A stretch of 64,000 nucleotides of DNA from JAPLJC01 sp052326585 (GTDB lineage: Bacteria; Desulfobacterota; Desulfobaccia; Desulfobaccales; 0-14-0-80-60-11). The notes beneath the pieces were generated by a model that searched no databases, had not been told where the DNA came from, and was given only the letters and a program-made list of their open reading frames with translations. Location: NCBI GenBank assembly GCA_052326585.1, contig JBKQLU010000044.1, positions 62,001-126,000 of the forward strand, given 5' to 3'. Of this stretch, positions 52,591 through 60,450 are shown piece by piece. A program made the translations under genes and the position numbers. Numbering within the stretch: position 1 is the stretch's first letter; the number at the start of each line of letters is the position of its first letter.

Positions 52591-52770
52591 ATGCAATGCG
52601 AGAAGTGTAAATTCTGGAAATACCTGGAAGGATTTGAGGGAGGATTTGGGGAATGCCACCGCCATGCCCCCGCGCCGATATGGGGGAGAAAGCCGCCGGA
52701 TGTCGCCTCCTGGCCCATAACCCACCAAGAAGATTTTTGTGGAGATTTTAGCGCCCGGATAGATACCTGA
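52591..52770 (+). CDS. 59-residue cysteine-rich protein
   Basis: ATG at 52591 with AAAGGGG about 9 bp upstream; stop at 52768. MQCEKCKFWKYLEG, GECHRHAP, then W.ITHQEDFCGDF. The four Cys and two His are laid out as in a widespread family of tiny bacterial zinc or iron-binding proteins (CxxCxxW ... CHRxxP ... W ... CGxF). Below usual gene-caller cutoffs. Function of the family is unknown. It is between two unrelated operons. Confidence 0.75.
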   Translation: MQCEKCKFWKYLEGFEGGFGECHRHAPAPIWGRKPPDVASWPITHQEDFCGDFSARIDT

Positions 52771-52795
52771 AATCGTCGGGGCCGCCTAAAAATCC

Positions 52796-53287
52796 TTAAG
52801 GGGCGCCGCACTCCGCCGGGCTGCCGCCCAGTTTCTCCAGGGCGTGGGGCAGGGCGGGCAGGATGGCGGCCAGGTTTTCCCGGGCCCCCTTGGGGCTGCC
52901 GGGGAGGTTGACGATCAGGGTGCAGCCCCGGAGCACCGCCACTCCCCGGGAGAGCATGGCATGGGGGGTCTTGGCCAGGCCGGCGGCCCGCATGGCCTCG
53001 GGCAGGCCCGGCACCTGCCGTTGGGCCACCGCCAGGGTGGCCTCCGGGGTGAGGTCCCGGGGGCTGAGGCCGGTGCCGCCGGTGGTGAGGATCAGGTCCA
53101 GCCGTTCCCGGTCGCACCAGGCCAGCAGTTGGGCGCTGATGGCCTCCAGCTCGTCAGGGACCACGGCGGTGGCGGCCACCTGGAAAGCTGCGGCCGGCAG
53201 CAACCGGGCCAGTTCCGGCCCGGAGGCGTCGTGGCGCTCCCCGGCGTGCCCCTTATCGCTCACCGTCAGAATCCCTACCCGGAACAT
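52796..53287 (-). CDS. mogA: Molybdopterin adenylyltransferase (MogA/MoaB family)
   Basis: 163 residues. VGILTVSDKGHAGERHDASG near the start, LILTTGGTGLSPRDLTPEAT near 65 and TLIVNLPGSPKGARENL near 122 are the MogA/MoaB hallmarks, including the Asp and GTG loop that bind molybdopterin. It activates molybdopterin as the adenylate for molybdenum or tungsten insertion. Its start overlaps the MOSC gene by 13 bp. Together they form a molybdenum-cofactor operon. Confidence 0.92.
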   Translation of the reverse strand: MFRVGILTVSDKGHAGERHDASGPELARLLPAAAFQVAATAVVPDELEAISAQLLAWCDRERLDLILTTGGTGLSPRDLTPEATLAVAQRQVPGLPEAMRAAGLAKTPHAMLSRGVAVLRGCTLIVNLPGSPKGARENLAAILPALPHALEKLGGSPAECGAP

Positions 53288-53742
53288 CTGTTCAAGACCT
53301 CGATGGCGTCGCCCACCTGCACCAGCCCTTCCTTAAGCACCCGGGCGAAGACTCCTTCCCGGGGCATGACGCAGTCCCCCACCAGCTCCCGGATGGCGCA
53401 GCCTTTATGGCAGGTCTTGCCGATCTGGGTGATCTCCAGCAGCGCCTGCGGACCCACCTTAAGAAGGGTCCCCACCGGCAGGGACATCACTTCCAGGCCG
53501 GCCACCGTCAGGTTTTCGGCAAAATCCCCCGGGGCCACCGCGGCGCCCCGGGCCACCATCTTGTCAATGCTGGCCAGCGACAGCAGGCTCACCTGGCGGC
53601 AGCCGCCTTCGGCGTGGGCGTCGCCTTCCAGGCCGTGCTCCGCCAACAGGCGGGCCGCCGGCACGTTGTGTTTTACCACGCCCTTGCGGTCGCTGAGGGA
53701 GACGGCGACAATCCGGCCTGGGGCGATGCGGGGGAATATCAT
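53275..53742 (-). CDS. MOSC-domain protein
   Basis: 155 residues. The MOSC core is present: VSLSDRKGVVKHNVPAARLL, HGLEGDAHAEGGCRQVSLLS, PGDFAENLTVAGL and the conserved Cys in ITQIGKTCHKGCAIREL. MOSC proteins carry sulfur to, or bind, the molybdenum cofactor. The coupling to mogA supports this role. Short stand-alone MOSC proteins of this type are common in anaerobes. Confidence 0.9.
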   Translation of the reverse strand: MIFPRIAPGRIVAVSLSDRKGVVKHNVPAARLLAEHGLEGDAHAEGGCRQVSLLSLASIDKMVARGAAVAPGDFAENLTVAGLEVMSLPVGTLLKVGPQALLEITQIGKTCHKGCAIRELVGDCVMPREGVFARVLKEGLVQVGDAIEVLNRCSG

Positions 53743-54034
53743 GGTTTTATCTCAGGGAAAGACGCCAAGACGCCGGGGATGCTCTCCCCCTGGCTTCCAG
53801 GCTAAGCACTTCATTTCTTAAATATGGTAGGTCTCTTTTGGCCCCCCTGACCCCAGCCCTCTCCCCCCGCCGGGGGGAGAGGGAGTATTGCAGGAGTTCC
53901 TTCTTTATCCCCTCTCCCCCAATGGGGAACGACACCGGGTGAGGGGGAATTAATCACTTACCCCCTGCCGATAATAACTACGTTATCGGATTTATGAAAT
54001 TGGGTACTAGGCTCGGGAACCGGGGGGAAAATTC
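53743..54034. repeat. CCCTCTCCC-type palindromic repeat block, second site
   Basis: 53841-53950 holds CCCCCTGACCCCAGCCCTCT-CCCCC, a GGGGGGAGAGGG arm, and CCCCTCTCCCCCAATGGGG. These are the same dispersed palindrome class as 43041-43140, with the arms facing. No gene in this gap. Confidence 0.65.
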
Positions 54035-56113
54035 CTACTCCTTCTCCCTGGCGGCCCTGGCCTCGGCGATGACCTTTTCCGCCAGGTGCGGCGGCACCTC
54101 CTCATAGTGGTCGAACTCCATGGTATAGCTGCCGCGGCCGCCGGTTTTGGAGACCAGATCCGGGGCGTAGAGGAGCACCTCGGCCATGGGGACGTGGGCC
54201 ATGATCACCTGCATCCGGCCCTGGGCCTCGACCCCCAGAACCCGCCCCCGGCGGCCGTTGAGGTCGCCGATGATGTCCCCCATATTATCTTCCGGCACGG
54301 TGACGCTCAGCTTCATTATGGGCTCCAGCAGGGTGGGCTGGGCCTGCTCGCAGCCCTTCTTAAAGCCCATGGAGCCGGCGATCTTGAAGGCCATGTCGGA
54401 GGAGTCCACATCGTGGAAGGAGCCGTCATAGAGGGTGACCCGGAAGTCCACCACCGGGAAGCCGGCCAGGATGCCTTCCTGCTTGGCCTCGGTGATGCCC
54501 TTTTCCACCGAGGGAATGTACTGCCTGGGTATGGCGCCTCCCACGATCTTGTCCACGAATTCGAAGCCGGAGCTCCGGGGGAGAGGATGCAGCTCGATCC
54601 AGGTGTCGCCGTATTGGCCCCGGCCCCCGGACTGGCGTTTGTATTTGCCCTGGACGCGGACGGTGCCCTTGATGGTCTCCCGGTAGGGGATCTTGGGGGC
54701 CTTGAGGTTGACCTCGACCCCGAATTTACGCTTCAGCTTTTCGGCAGTGGCCTCGATGTGCACCGCGCCCACCCCGGAGAGGAGGATCTCTTTGGTTTCG
54801 GCGTTGCGGCTGAGGGACAGGGAGGGATCCTCTTCGATGAGCTTGAAAAAAGAGGAGAAGACCTTGTCCTCCTCCCCCTGCTTCTTGGGCTCCACCGCAA
54901 AGGTGACCATGGTCTGGGAAGGCCTCAGGGGCGGCAGCAGGATGGGGTGGGCTTCGCTAGCCAGGGTGTCGCCGGTCACCGTCTCCTTGAGCTTGGCCAC
55001 CGCGGCGAAGGCCCCGGGGCCGAGGCTGCTCACGGCCTTCTGGCCCTTGCCTTCCAGCAGGAAGAGCTGGCCGTACCTTTCCGGGACGGCCCGGTTGACG
55101 TTGAACACGGTGGCATCGGCCCTCATGGTGCCGCAGAAGATCCTGAAGATGGAGAGGCGGCCGGCGTAGGGGTCGGCCACCGTCTTGAAGACCTGGGCCG
55201 CCAGGGGGCCGTCCGGGTCCGGCTCCAGCTCCACCCTGGCATCGGTGCCGGGTTTGCTGCCGGTGATCTTGCCTCTCTCCTCCGGGGCAGGCAGGAAGAG
55301 GTTAATGGCGTCCAACAGCAGGCTGGGGCCCAGGTTGGCGGCCGCCGAGCCGCACAGTACCGGGACGAAGGCCCCCTTGAGGACCCCCTGCTTCAGGCCA
55401 CGGTAAATCTCCTCCGGAGTGAGCTCCCCTTCTTCCAGGAATTTTTCGATCAAGGCGTCGTCGCTTTCGGCAGCGTAATTCATCAGATCGCTCCGGAGCT
55501 GCGCGGCTTCGTCCTGCAACTCATCGGGGATGGGCCCGCCCGCCTGGGAGCCGCCCGGCCCCCCGGTGTAGGCCTTCAGATTGATGAGGTCCACCACCCC
55601 CTTAAAGCCGGCCTCCTTGCCGATGGGAAGCTGGAGGGGCACGGCCTGCACTTCCAGGATATCCCTGATACTCTTGAGGGCCGTGGCCAGGTCGGCCCGT
55701 TCCCGGTCCAGTTTATTGATAAAGAGCAAGCGGGGCAATTGATAGTGGTTGGCGGTCTGCCAGACCTTTTCAGTGCCCACCTTGACGCCGTCCACCGCGT
55801 CGACCACCACCACCGCCGCGTCCCCCACGTGGAGGACGGCTCGGGCATCCGCCAGAAAGTTGTCGTCCCCGGGGGTGTCGGCCAGATAGACGGTATGTTT
55901 TTTCCACTGGTAATGATGGAAGGCGCTGGAAATGGTAATCTTGCGTTTAATTTCCTCAGGTTCGTAGTCGAGGACGGAGGAGCCGTCATCCACCCGCCCC
56001 AGCCGGGAAGTGGCCCCGGCGGTGAACAGCAGGGCCTCTGCCAGCGAGGTCTTGCCGCAGCCGCCGTGCCCGATGAGGACCAGATTGCGGATATTTGCCG
56101 TTTTGCCGGACAT
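54035..56113 (-). CDS. Elongation-factor-G-like GTPase (EF-G2 type)
   Basis: 692 residues from the ATG at 56113, preceded by GGAGAG. The G domain has VLIGHGGCGKTSLAEALLFT (P-loop with Gly-Cys in place of the usual Ala/His-Ala/His), ADTPGDDNFLADARAVLHVG and NKLD near 143. Domains II-V follow with RGQYGD and a GRGSYTMEF end. Divergent P-loop and shorter length mark the second, EF-G-like paralog found in many bacteria. It is not the main translocase and its role (ribosome recycling or stress translation) is unsettled. Monocistronic. Confidence 0.85.
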   Translation of the reverse strand: MSGKTANIRNLVLIGHGGCGKTSLAEALLFTAGATSRLGRVDDGSSVLDYEPEEIKRKITISSAFHHYQWKKHTVYLADTPGDDNFLADARAVLHVGDAAVVVVDAVDGVKVGTEKVWQTANHYQLPRLLFINKLDRERADLATALKSIRDILEVQAVPLQLPIGKEAGFKGVVDLINLKAYTGGPGGSQAGGPIPDELQDEAAQLRSDLMNYAAESDDALIEKFLEEGELTPEEIYRGLKQGVLKGAFVPVLCGSAAANLGPSLLLDAINLFLPAPEERGKITGSKPGTDARVELEPDPDGPLAAQVFKTVADPYAGRLSIFRIFCGTMRADATVFNVNRAVPERYGQLFLLEGKGQKAVSSLGPGAFAAVAKLKETVTGDTLASEAHPILLPPLRPSQTMVTFAVEPKKQGEEDKVFSSFFKLIEEDPSLSLSRNAETKEILLSGVGAVHIEATAEKLKRKFGVEVNLKAPKIPYRETIKGTVRVQGKYKRQSGGRGQYGDTWIELHPLPRSSGFEFVDKIVGGAIPRQYIPSVEKGITEAKQEGILAGFPVVDFRVTLYDGSFHDVDSSDMAFKIAGSMGFKKGCEQAQPTLLEPIMKLSVTVPEDNMGDIIGDLNGRRGRVLGVEAQGRMQVIMAHVPMAEVLLYAPDLVSKTGGRGSYTMEFDHYEEVPPHLAEKVIAEARAAREKE

Positions 56114-56732
56114 TAAACTCTCCTTCCCATTCAGGTGGCCCTCCCAGCCAGGAAAAGCTCTCCCTGCCCAGGGCAATCTTTTTTAGTTATCAGATTTTTG
56201 CGCCAATCTCAAGATACTTTCGGCTCACGGTTTCCGGTTAAAAATAATCCCCGGCCGCAGGGCTTCTGAGCAGGGGCTTAGTCAGTCGCGGCCGGCTCTG
56301 GTTCCTCCCCTGCACCCAACTCTCTCACACCGGGGTCTTGGGACCGGGGAGAGGCAAGGTGCGGGGGATATTGACTCTCTTTAAGGGACGCCCCGCACGA
56401 GTGGACCCACCTGCGGGCAGCAGGGCGGGTTTTAAACCCGCCCCTACCAGGCGGACACCTGGGTCCGTCCCTACCGCAAAGCGGGATAGGTTTTTAAGGG
56501 GGCGGGGCGCGGGGGCCTGCCACGGCAACCGGGTTAGGGGCGCGGCCGGGAACCAAAGTCCTCCCTGGCGCCCCAATGGTTGACAGATTCCGGGCCGGTT
56601 TGCTATATTAAAATTTCTGCGGACCTGCCCATGGGAGTTTTTTTGGTTTCGGTTTAGGGCCCCGCGGCGGTCAGCCGCCGGGATCAGGGGAATTGGCCGG
56701 AGGTTCGCGAAGGCTCGCGGATTAGCAAGCGT
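56114..56732. other. Intergenic region before tRNA-Pro(GGG)
   Basis: 619 bp without gene. It holds the palindromic repeat at 56424-56444 and GC-rich non-coding sequence. No clear promoter for the tRNA was found by eye. Confidence 0.4.
56424..56444. repeat. Palindromic repeat GGGCGGGTTTTAAACCCGCCC
   Basis: The 21-bp sequence GGGCGGGTTT-t-AAACCCGCCC is a perfect inverted repeat followed by CCTAC. It is of the REP-like class common in intergenic DNA. One copy only in the window. Confidence 0.65.
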
Positions 56733-56809
56733 CGGGACGTGGCGCAGACTGGTAGCGCACCTGAATGGGGTTCAGGGGGTCGGAGGTTCAAATCCTCTCG
56801 TCCCGACCA
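56733..56809 (+). tRNA. tRNA-Pro (anticodon GGG)
   Basis: Acceptor CGGGACG/CGTCCCG, D-arm GGCGCAGACTGGTAGCGC, anticodon arm CCTGA-ATGGGGT-TCAGG with anticodon GGG, T-arm GAGGTTCAAATCCTC, discriminator A and encoded CCA at 56807-56809. It is followed by a hairpin terminator and then by an AT-richer region with a PKS-type cluster, so it may mark the edge of an acquired segment. Confidence 0.95.
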
Positions 56810-56826
56810 ATAAATGGCAATAATAT

Positions 56827-56862
56827 AGGCAAGCTATCTAAGGTTGGCTGGGCTTGCCTTTA
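56827..56862 (+). terminator. Hairpin terminator after tRNA-Pro(GGG)
   Basis: AGGCAAGC (56827-56834) pairs with GCTTGCCT (56852-56859) and is followed by a short TTTAAT run. Confidence 0.6.
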
Positions 56863-57199
56863 ATCATTTTTGGCGGTGTGCACATAGTGTGCATGGTTCC
56901 CCTTTCAAGACCAAAAATTAACCGGGGGAGACAACTTCACCCGGCCACAAAATCAGTTTTGATGATTACACCCTGCAAAAGCTGCGAAACTTCTCCAGTT
57001 AGCCTTGCCGCCCCCCTAGAGTGTGAAGGTGATAGACAGGCGGGGCACCTTAGTCACCCTTCATGACGCTTCTCGTGCGGCGCTTTTTCCTGGCCGGGTC
57101 ATAATCCTACATCCATGCCGGCGATGAAGTTCAAGAATACTTTCAAAAAATCTAGGGGGTGCCTGTTAGGCAGAATCACCCGAAAAATATTTAATCAGG
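56863..57199. other. AT-rich intergenic region, no gene
   Basis: A short frame at 56854-57066 has a cysteine-rich, non-family-like translation and no ribosome site. I see nothing else. Composition is clearly AT-richer than the DNA before the tRNA. Confidence 0.4.
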
Positions 57200-57254
57200 C
57201 ATGATCCTCGTCACTTAGCCCATCAAGCCTGGGCAGAACTTTTATAATGAGCAA
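57200..57254 (+). promoter_or_regulatory. Conserved upstream block, copy 2
   Basis: CATGATCCTCG, CACTTAGC, ATCAAGCCTGGGCAGAAC and TTTTATAATGAGC match 1966-2016 in order and spacing with a few substitutions. It lies 30-85 bp upstream of the promoter of the second PEP-CTERM gene, so it probably binds the same regulator as copy 1. Confidence 0.6.
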
Positions 57255-57283
57255 TTTTTTAAAAAAATTTCTTCAAAAGAGCT

Positions 57284-57311
57284 TGACAGATTCTAAAATT
57301 ATGACTAATCT
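57284..57311 (+). promoter_or_regulatory. Sigma-70-type promoter of PEP-CTERM gene 2
   Basis: TTGACA (57284-57289), 16 bp, TAATCT (57306-57311). Transcription would begin just before the riboswitch. Confidence 0.6.
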
Positions 57312-57398
57312 ACTACCACAGTGAAAAGCCAAACCTGCCGCAAGGTAGGGACGGAAAGCCACGGGTCTTTTAATTCGAGAGAGATAGCCGGGCTGCCC
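57312..57398 (+). ncRNA. c-di-GMP-I-type (GEMM) riboswitch aptamer, copy 2
   Basis: CCAAACC-tgcc-GCAA-ggta-GGG, then ACGGAAAGCC, GGGTCT with AGATAGCC, then GGGCTGCCCGG. The GNRA loop is GCAA. The core is nearly identical to copy 1 at 2086-2160, but the distal P3 loop (TTTAATTCGAGA) differs. Ligand-position purine is G by my alignment. It is directly joined to a terminator hairpin. Confidence 0.82.
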
Positions 57399-57424
57399 GG
57401 TTGGAGGGGGCAGGCCGGTTTTTT
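57388..57424 (+). terminator. Riboswitch expression-platform terminator, copy 2
   Basis: CCGG-g-CTGCCC, loop GGTTGGAGG, GGGCAG-g-CCGG, then six T. Its 5' arm is the 3' part of the aptamer, as in copy 1. Confidence 0.72.
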
Positions 57425-57549
57425 ATTGCCCCTGAATAAAAAGGAATAAGGGAGTGACCGGCTGAAGGGATTTATAAAAAGCGAGTTCCCGGATTTTAAG
57501 GGAAGGAAAGCGAACAGAGAAGACCAAGCAAGATGAGAAGGAGCACGCC

Positions 57550-58227
57550 ATGAAGAAAGCGGGAATATTGCTAGCGGTCTTGCTGGTGGTGGTAGGGTTC
57601 GCGGCTCAGGCGAATGCAGCTATCATCATCAACCCTGCGAGCGGAGGCGAGCCGAATCTTTGGGACATCTCCACGGGTTGGGGCTTTACGGTTACCCAAA
57701 CCCAATTGGAGAACGCCACCACCTCGGAAACCCTGCCCGCAGGCAGTTACACGGTCATTGATCTTGCCAGGTATGCGGGCAACGACAACGACGGAGGCTT
57801 CTACACCGGAATCGGCAGTGTCCCGGCACACACCGCCACCTTGGCCTCCATCTCGGCCACGGCAGAGGTTGACCCGGACCCCAACGGCTATAATTCGGCG
57901 GTAAGCATTACGTTTAACCCAACCTCCACCTTCGGCTTTTATAACAAAGACATGAGCAACCTTATCCTGGGCACTACCCAGAACCAAAACGCGGGAAGCC
58001 AGTCCAATGGATATATCTTCAATCTAGCATCGATCAATCCCGCCTATGCCGGTGACTACCTGGTTGCCTTTGAGGATGGCGATGGGCACCCGCCTTTAAA
58101 CGACATGGACTACAACGACCTCGTGTTCGCGGTGCAGGTCAATGCCGTCCCGGTCCCTCCCTCTCTGCTCCTCTTCGGCTCCGGCCTCCTGGGGCTGACT
58201 GGCTGGAGGTGGTTCCGGAAAAGTTAA
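57550..58227 (+). CDS. PEP-CTERM protein with DUF4114-type domain, secreted
   Basis: 225 residues with AAGGAG 6 bp before the ATG. A signal peptide (KKAGILLAVLLVVVGFAAQA, cleavage near residue 23) is followed by a beta-rich body. GDYLVAFEDGDGHPPLNDMD then YNDLVFAVQ near 160-195 is the DUF4114 signature, a likely calcium-linked or carbohydrate-associated fold seen in matrix proteins. The sorting tail is VPVPPSLLLFGSGLLGLTGW then RWFRKS. Like the gene at 2263 it is downstream of a c-di-GMP-I-type riboswitch. Export would need exosortase, which is not in this window. Confidence 0.88.
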   Translation: MKKAGILLAVLLVVVGFAAQANAAIIINPASGGEPNLWDISTGWGFTVTQTQLENATTSETLPAGSYTVIDLARYAGNDNDGGFYTGIGSVPAHTATLASISATAEVDPDPNGYNSAVSITFNPTSTFGFYNKDMSNLILGTTQNQNAGSQSNGYIFNLASINPAYAGDYLVAFEDGDGHPPLNDMDYNDLVFAVQVNAVPVPPSLLLFGSGLLGLTGWRWFRKS

Positions 58228-58997
58228 CCAGCCATCGTCTTCAGCAAACTCTAAGGCAGGGTCGGAAGGCTCTGCCTTTTTGGTAGGCAACCTATAAAGC
58301 AAGATAGAGGAGCACTGGTCTGGACCAACTCTTTTTGCCGTGGCGGTAAAAATGCCAGGTAAAGTCTGAATATGGGTGGTTTTTGACTCTCTGCTAAGTC
58401 TCGAATCATAGCAGTACACTGCTGCTTATCAATTTCCTGATTAGACCAGTTGCCAAAGGTTAGAGGGCAACCGGGGCAGGTTACAGATGGGGGTTCTGGC
58501 CTATAACCTCCTGTCTAGGTTCAGGCAGTTCTCGGTTTGGGGTGAAAAAGTGGAACGGTCCATCGCCTGGCGTCTGATCAAATTGAGGCCAGAGTTCTTA
58601 CCAGGCCCGAAGATGATAGGTGCATGTGCCTCAGCCTTTCCCCTGTAGCGCCACCACCGAGCGCTGCTGGCCAAAGGATTCTTAGGTTTATGAACCATAT
58701 GGCATCTGGTCGGCGAAGGATTTTTATGCTCTAAACTCTGGAGAAGATTGACTTTTCACCCAAATGTGCACTATCATCCATTCCGCGAGAAAATTTGGCT
58801 TCGAGAAGGGGACTTTTAGGAAGATTTTACTTGCACAAAGAGGCTCCAAAACCTTGTTGGGACAGAAATGACTGGAGATGGGGCATAATCTCGCCTTAAT
58901 AAACCTAAGGCCTTCGGCCTCAAGGAGGAGAACTTAACCTTGAATAAAAATAATTTAATTTTAATAATAACCATTACTTATGAGAGATGGGGGTAAA
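58228..58997. other. Intergenic region without gene
   Basis: 770 bp holding the terminator at 58253-58282 and nothing else I can support. Frames such as 58501-58698 on the minus strand have no recognisable features or ribosome site. Confidence 0.45.
58253..58282 (+). terminator. Intrinsic terminator of PEP-CTERM gene 2
   Basis: AAGGCAG (58253-58259) pairs with CTGCCTT (58272-58278), 12-base loop, followed by a T run. Confidence 0.75.
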
Positions 58998-59585
58998 ATG
59001 AGCGAGGGAGGCGCCGGACAACCCATTATCATCGTCTCTGGGTTGCCGCGCTCAGGTACTTCTTTGATGATGCAGATGTTAAGCGCTGGCGGTGTGGAGA
59101 TTTTATCCGATGGCAACCGCGAGGCTGATCCGGACAATCCTAAAGGATACTTTGAATACGAGCCAGTTAAATCGTTGCGGAGAGATAACTCATGGCTGAA
59201 GGCGGCGGGAGGGAAGGCATGTAAAGTCATCTCTGCCTTGCTTCCTTATCTCCATCCGGAATTGAACTATAAGATTATCTTGATGAAGCGTCCCATGGCA
59301 GAGGTGTTAGCCTCTCAGCGCCAGATGAGGCAGCGACAGGGAACAGGCAGAAGCACTGCCAGCGATGGGACCCTGGGAGAACTGTTCTCCAGGCAGCTAG
59401 TGCAAACGGAACATTGGTTACAGAACCAACGGAATATGGCGATTCTGGTGATCCGGTATCGGGACGCGGTTTGGAAACCGGAGGTCACTGCCATTACTGT
59501 TGCTCGATTTATCGGTATTCCCTTGGATATTGACGCAATGGGTAAGGTGGTTGACCCTGCTTTATACCGTAATGTCGACCCTTGA
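58998..59585 (+). CDS. Sulfotransferase-like P-loop protein
   Basis: 195 residues from the ATG at 58998 (GGGGG 4-8 bp upstream; an ATG at 58980 in the same frame is less well placed). The PAPS-binding loop GLPRSGTSLMMQML is near residue 13, the substrate-side EYEPVKSLRRDNSW follows, and MKRPMAEVLASQRQM near 95 has the conserved Arg of the 3'-phosphate site. Short compared with most sulfotransferases (250-300). The next gene is APS kinase, which supplies PAPS, so the pair plausibly sulfates a product of the PKS-type enzyme that follows. Confidence 0.75.
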   Translation: MSEGGAGQPIIIVSGLPRSGTSLMMQMLSAGGVEILSDGNREADPDNPKGYFEYEPVKSLRRDNSWLKAAGGKACKVISALLPYLHPELNYKIILMKRPMAEVLASQRQMRQRQGTGRSTASDGTLGELFSRQLVQTEHWLQNQRNMAILVIRYRDAVWKPEVTAITVARFIGIPLDIDAMGKVVDPALYRNVDP

Positions 59586-59738
59586 TTGGCCCGAGCGGCG
59601 ATATTTGTGAAATTTTTTAAACAAGTATTGACTTTGCCCTGACAGAGCTAAGGACATAATCATATTTTTAAATATGGCATGAAAATTGGTCAATATAATT
59701 CGCAGGCGAAGTAACTGGTGCCAAAGGGGTAAGAGACA

Positions 59739-60332
59739 ATGAACAGCGGTTTTTGTATATGGCTGACTGGGCTGAGTGCCTCGGGAAAAACCACCATTGC
59801 TAAGCTGGTGAAAAATGCTCTTCTATCCAGAGGGTTAAAGGTAGAGGTCTTGGATGGAGATGTGATCCGAAGGAACCTTAGCGAAGGCTTGGGATTTAGC
59901 CGTGCTGACCGGGAAATCAATTTACGGCGGATAGCTTTTGTGGCAGAGCTTTTGGTGCGCCACGGAATAGTAGTGGTGGTTGCGGCGATCACGCCTTATC
60001 AATCTATCCGTGAAGAAGTGCGGAGTACCATCGGTGAATTCTTTGAGGTTTATCTCAATTGCCCTTTGGAAATTTGCATTCAACGTGATCCTAAGGGCCT
60101 TTACAAGAAGGCGCTATCAGGCGAAATTCGGAATTTTAGCGGGATAGGTGACGTATATGAAACGCCGAGGCATGCGGATATTGAATTGAAGACGCATTTG
60201 GAAAGCGCGGAAAATTGTATGCATAAAATTATTAAAACCATAGAAATCCTTAATAAAATCCCTCCAAAGGAGGATGGTTTTTTGGAAAAAGACAGCGATT
60301 TTTTCGAAAAACGCCAAATCATTTTAGATTGA
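59739..60332 (+). CDS. cysC: Adenylylsulfate (APS) kinase
   Basis: 197 residues. P-loop WLTGLSASGKTTIAKLV near residue 8, DGDVIRRNLSEGLGFSRADR near 39 and the NLRRIAFVAELL region match APS kinases. It phosphorylates adenylylsulfate to PAPS. The C-terminal 30 residues (EDGFLEKDSDFFEKRQ) are charged and unusual. Its position between a sulfotransferase-like gene and a PKS-type gene suggests dedicated PAPS supply rather than assimilatory sulfate reduction. Confidence 0.9.
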   Translation: MNSGFCIWLTGLSASGKTTIAKLVKNALLSRGLKVEVLDGDVIRRNLSEGLGFSRADREINLRRIAFVAELLVRHGIVVVVAAITPYQSIREEVRSTIGEFFEVYLNCPLEICIQRDPKGLYKKALSGEIRNFSGIGDVYETPRHADIELKTHLESAENCMHKIIKTIEILNKIPPKEDGFLEKDSDFFEKRQIILD

Positions 60333-60450
60333 GCATAAACGTTATTGATGTACGAATCACCTTGACCAACAGTTTCCCAGATATGCTGCTCTTGCGGAGT
60401 TAGTTTGCAAATCACCCATTTTTAAAAAGGGTGGTTTAATTAGGTAAAGA

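Noticed and set aside
54086..56116. 676-codon open frame on the plus strand
   Set aside because: It is exactly antisense to the EF-G-like gene, has low-complexity His/Gly/Gln-rich translation and no ribosome site. It is an artefact of high GC third positions.
58501..58698. 65-codon frame on the minus strand
   Set aside because: No ribosome site and no recognisable motif in an AT-rich non-coding gap.
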